From a bacterium (GTDB lineage Bacteria; SZUA-79; Acidulodesulfobacterales; Acidulodesulfobacteraceae): a DNA stretch of 25,078 bases. Positions 24,348-25,078 of this stretch are shown here, one piece after another (the first letter of the stretch is position 1; each line of letters starts with the position of its first letter). The stretch covers positions 1 through 25,078 of the forward strand of contig JAJYRF010000022.1 of NCBI GenBank assembly GCA_021794255.1, read 5' to 3'. Made by a program: the position numbers and the translations under genes. Under the pieces are notes generated by a model. The model worked only from the letters and a program-made list of their open reading frames with translations, was not told where the DNA came from and searched no databases.

Positions 24348-24387
24348 TATAATATAATATAATATAATATAATATAATATAATATAA
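24348..24387. repeat. (TATAA)8 array
   Basis: Eight perfect copies of the 5-mer TATAA occur 112 bases upstream of the PilN-like gene start, ending 24 bases before the 41-bp palindrome. The phasing of five bases is about half a helical turn per unit, so copy-number change would rotate flanking sites relative to each other. Confidence 0.92.
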
Positions 24388-24411
24388 TTGCAAATTTACA
24401 ATTTTTTAATA

Positions 24412-24452
24412 TCTTTACAATTAATATATTGACAATATATTAATTGTAAAGA
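24412..24452. promoter_or_regulatory. 41-bp perfect palindrome (20-bp arms, 1-base centre)
   Basis: The left arm TCTTTACAATTAATATATTG (24412-24431) is an exact reverse complement of 24433-24452, around a single A at 24432. All 20 pairs match, including five G/C pairs. No U-run follows on either strand, so it is not a standard terminator. It could be an operator, a cruciform-forming site or the remnant of a mobile element. Confidence 0.65.
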
Positions 24453-24712
24453 CCTATATTTATTACTTATAATTAATCTAATATAAATTAAAATATAATG
24501 CAAACAATATTTTAATTCTTTAAAAAACAAAAAACAAAATATTTAATTTTTATGCTGTTAACTTATGTTTTAATCATATAATTATGACAACAGATTGAAT
24601 ATAATAATAAATTAAAAATTAATTTCAATAGGCAAAAATAAAAATTAACGACAAATATTTAATTTTTATTGAATAAAATTAATTTATATTATAAAATTAA
24701 TAATACCAAAAA

Positions 24713-24799
24713 GCCGAAGTGGTGGAATTGGTAGACGCACCGGACTCAAAATCCGGCGGGAGCAATCCCATGGGGGTTCGATTCCCCCCTTCGGCACCA
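24713..24799 (+). tRNA. tRNA-Leu (anticodon CAA)
   Basis: An 87-base class II tRNA with encoded CCA. Acceptor GCCGAAG pairs with CTTCGGC; anticodon stem CCGGA/TCCGG with loop CTCAAAA places anticodon CAA at 24747-24749, reading UUG. The long variable arm and GGGGG-TTCGATT-CCCCC T arm are intact. An integrase gene starts 101 bases downstream, so the 3' part of this gene is a likely attachment site. Confidence 0.97.
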
Positions 24800-24821
24800 T
24801 AATAAATAAGCCTTTTTCCGC

Positions 24822-24850
24822 TTGACAATAATTTCCATAGAATTTATTAA
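24822..24850 (+). promoter_or_regulatory. Candidate sigma-70 promoter for the integrase
   Basis: A consensus -35 TTGACA (24822-24827) is followed after 17 bases by TATTAA (24845-24850). TAAAAT at 24848-24853 is a second possible -10 with longer spacing. It lies between tRNA-Leu(CAA) and the integrase ATG, which also has an AAAGAGG ribosome-binding site (24888-24894) six bases before it. Confidence 0.5.
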
Positions 24851-24900
24851 AATTTTAATGTTTTTTGTCCCAAATTTGTCACAATCGAAAGAGGTTAAAA

Positions 24901-25078
24901 ATGTCTGATAACATAAGGAAAAGAGGCGATACCTATTATTACGACTTTATGGTAGATAACAAACGCTATAGGGGATCTACCAAAACAGGCGATAAAAAAC
25001 TTGCCCAGAACATAGCGGATACTATTAAAGCCGACGTTATACGCAAAAAACACAGCCTGCCGAGCACAATAAAGCACC
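24901..25078 (+). CDS. Tyrosine recombinase/integrase, N-terminal fragment (cut by window edge)
   Basis: Only the first 59 codons are visible. The reading KRGDTYYYDFMVDNKRYRGSTKTGDKKLAQNIADTIKADVIRKKHSLPS has the arm-binding N-terminal domain pattern of phage and island integrases: 'RG.TYY..F...NKRYR.ST.T..KK.A'. The catalytic domain with its R-H-R-Y set lies outside the window, so the assignment rests on this domain, the position directly after a tRNA gene and the independent promoter. The visible coding bases include 72 G/C of 178 (40%), well above neighbouring genes, and codons such as CTG, AGC and GCC are more frequent than in neighbours, consistent with recent acquisition. The ribosome-binding site AAAGAGG is strong. 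Confidence 0.78.
   Translation, partial: MSDNIRKRGDTYYYDFMVDNKRYRGSTKTGDKKLAQNIADTIKADVIRKKHSLPSTIKH

Larger units (their letters stand above)
24236..24712. other. 477-base intergenic region with tandem array and palindrome, no gene
   Basis: No coding frame or RNA is supported. It contains the (TATAA)8 array (24348-24387) and the 41-bp palindrome (24412-24452). The rest, up to tRNA-Leu(CAA), is unbroken low-complexity A/T sequence with no recognisable promoter motif beyond scattered TATAAT-like words. Confidence 0.8.

Noticed and set aside
18970..24799. Older genomic island bracketed by the two tRNA-Leu genes
   Set aside because: The tRNAs share only 18 bases of T arm (TGGGGGTTCGATTCCCCC) plus GGCACCA and have different anticodons and acceptor stems. 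The genes between them are housekeeping-like, with base composition similar to the rest of the window.
24895..25077. Minus-strand open frame at the right edge
   Set aside because: The plus strand has a ribosome-binding site, promoter and integrase-type sequence; the minus frame is its shadow.

Overview
The window is an AT-rich bacterial chromosome segment (about one quarter G+C by eye) that runs off both ends. Its genes suggest a Gram-negative, probably deltaproteobacterial/Desulfobacterota-like organism. The markers are a type IV pilus extension ATPase, a DUF4388 (PATAN-like) regulator, a sigma-54 NtrC-type two-component pair, and the block xseB-ispA-dxs-tlyA. Taxonomy is inferred from gene content only. 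The exported proteins are strikingly lysine-rich, which would fit an acidophile but can also come from the low G+C.

Left part (1-4213, minus strand): a three-TM membrane protein, a DUF4388 protein, aroE and pilB, read leftwards. A (TAATTTTG)8 array lies directly upstream of pilB. Next (4635-10571, plus strand) comes an isoprenoid/housekeeping run: xseB, ispA, dxs, tlyA and an exported TPR protein. IspA and Dxs supply DXP-pathway isoprenoid precursors and prenyl diphosphates. A (TAAATAA)12 array separates ispA from dxs. Convergent to this run (10578-18680, minus strand) are a response regulator and histidine kinase pair, ribF, a UbiB-family kinase and RNase R.

Right part (18681-25078): tRNA-Leu(CAG), a DUF3857-transglutaminase protein, a cob(I)alamin adenosyltransferase, an NAD-dependent malate dehydrogenase and a one-TM protein resembling PilN in layout. 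The window ends with tRNA-Leu(CAA) followed 101 bp later by the first 59 codons of a tyrosine-recombinase-like integrase. Those 178 bases are about 40% G+C, far above the surroundings. This looks like the left boundary of an integrated element that lies mostly beyond the window.

The most unusual sequence-level feature is the intergenic DNA. It carries many short tandem arrays (unit lengths 5, 7, 8, 9, 11 and 15), several placed next to perfect palindromes: 12 bp at 1867, 20 bp at 18820 and 41 bp at 24412. No CRISPR array, rRNA, insertion sequence or riboswitch was recognised. No complete novel multi-gene system is visible; the integrase edge, the palindrome/array pairs and the possible c-di-GMP-responsive PilB are the best leads.
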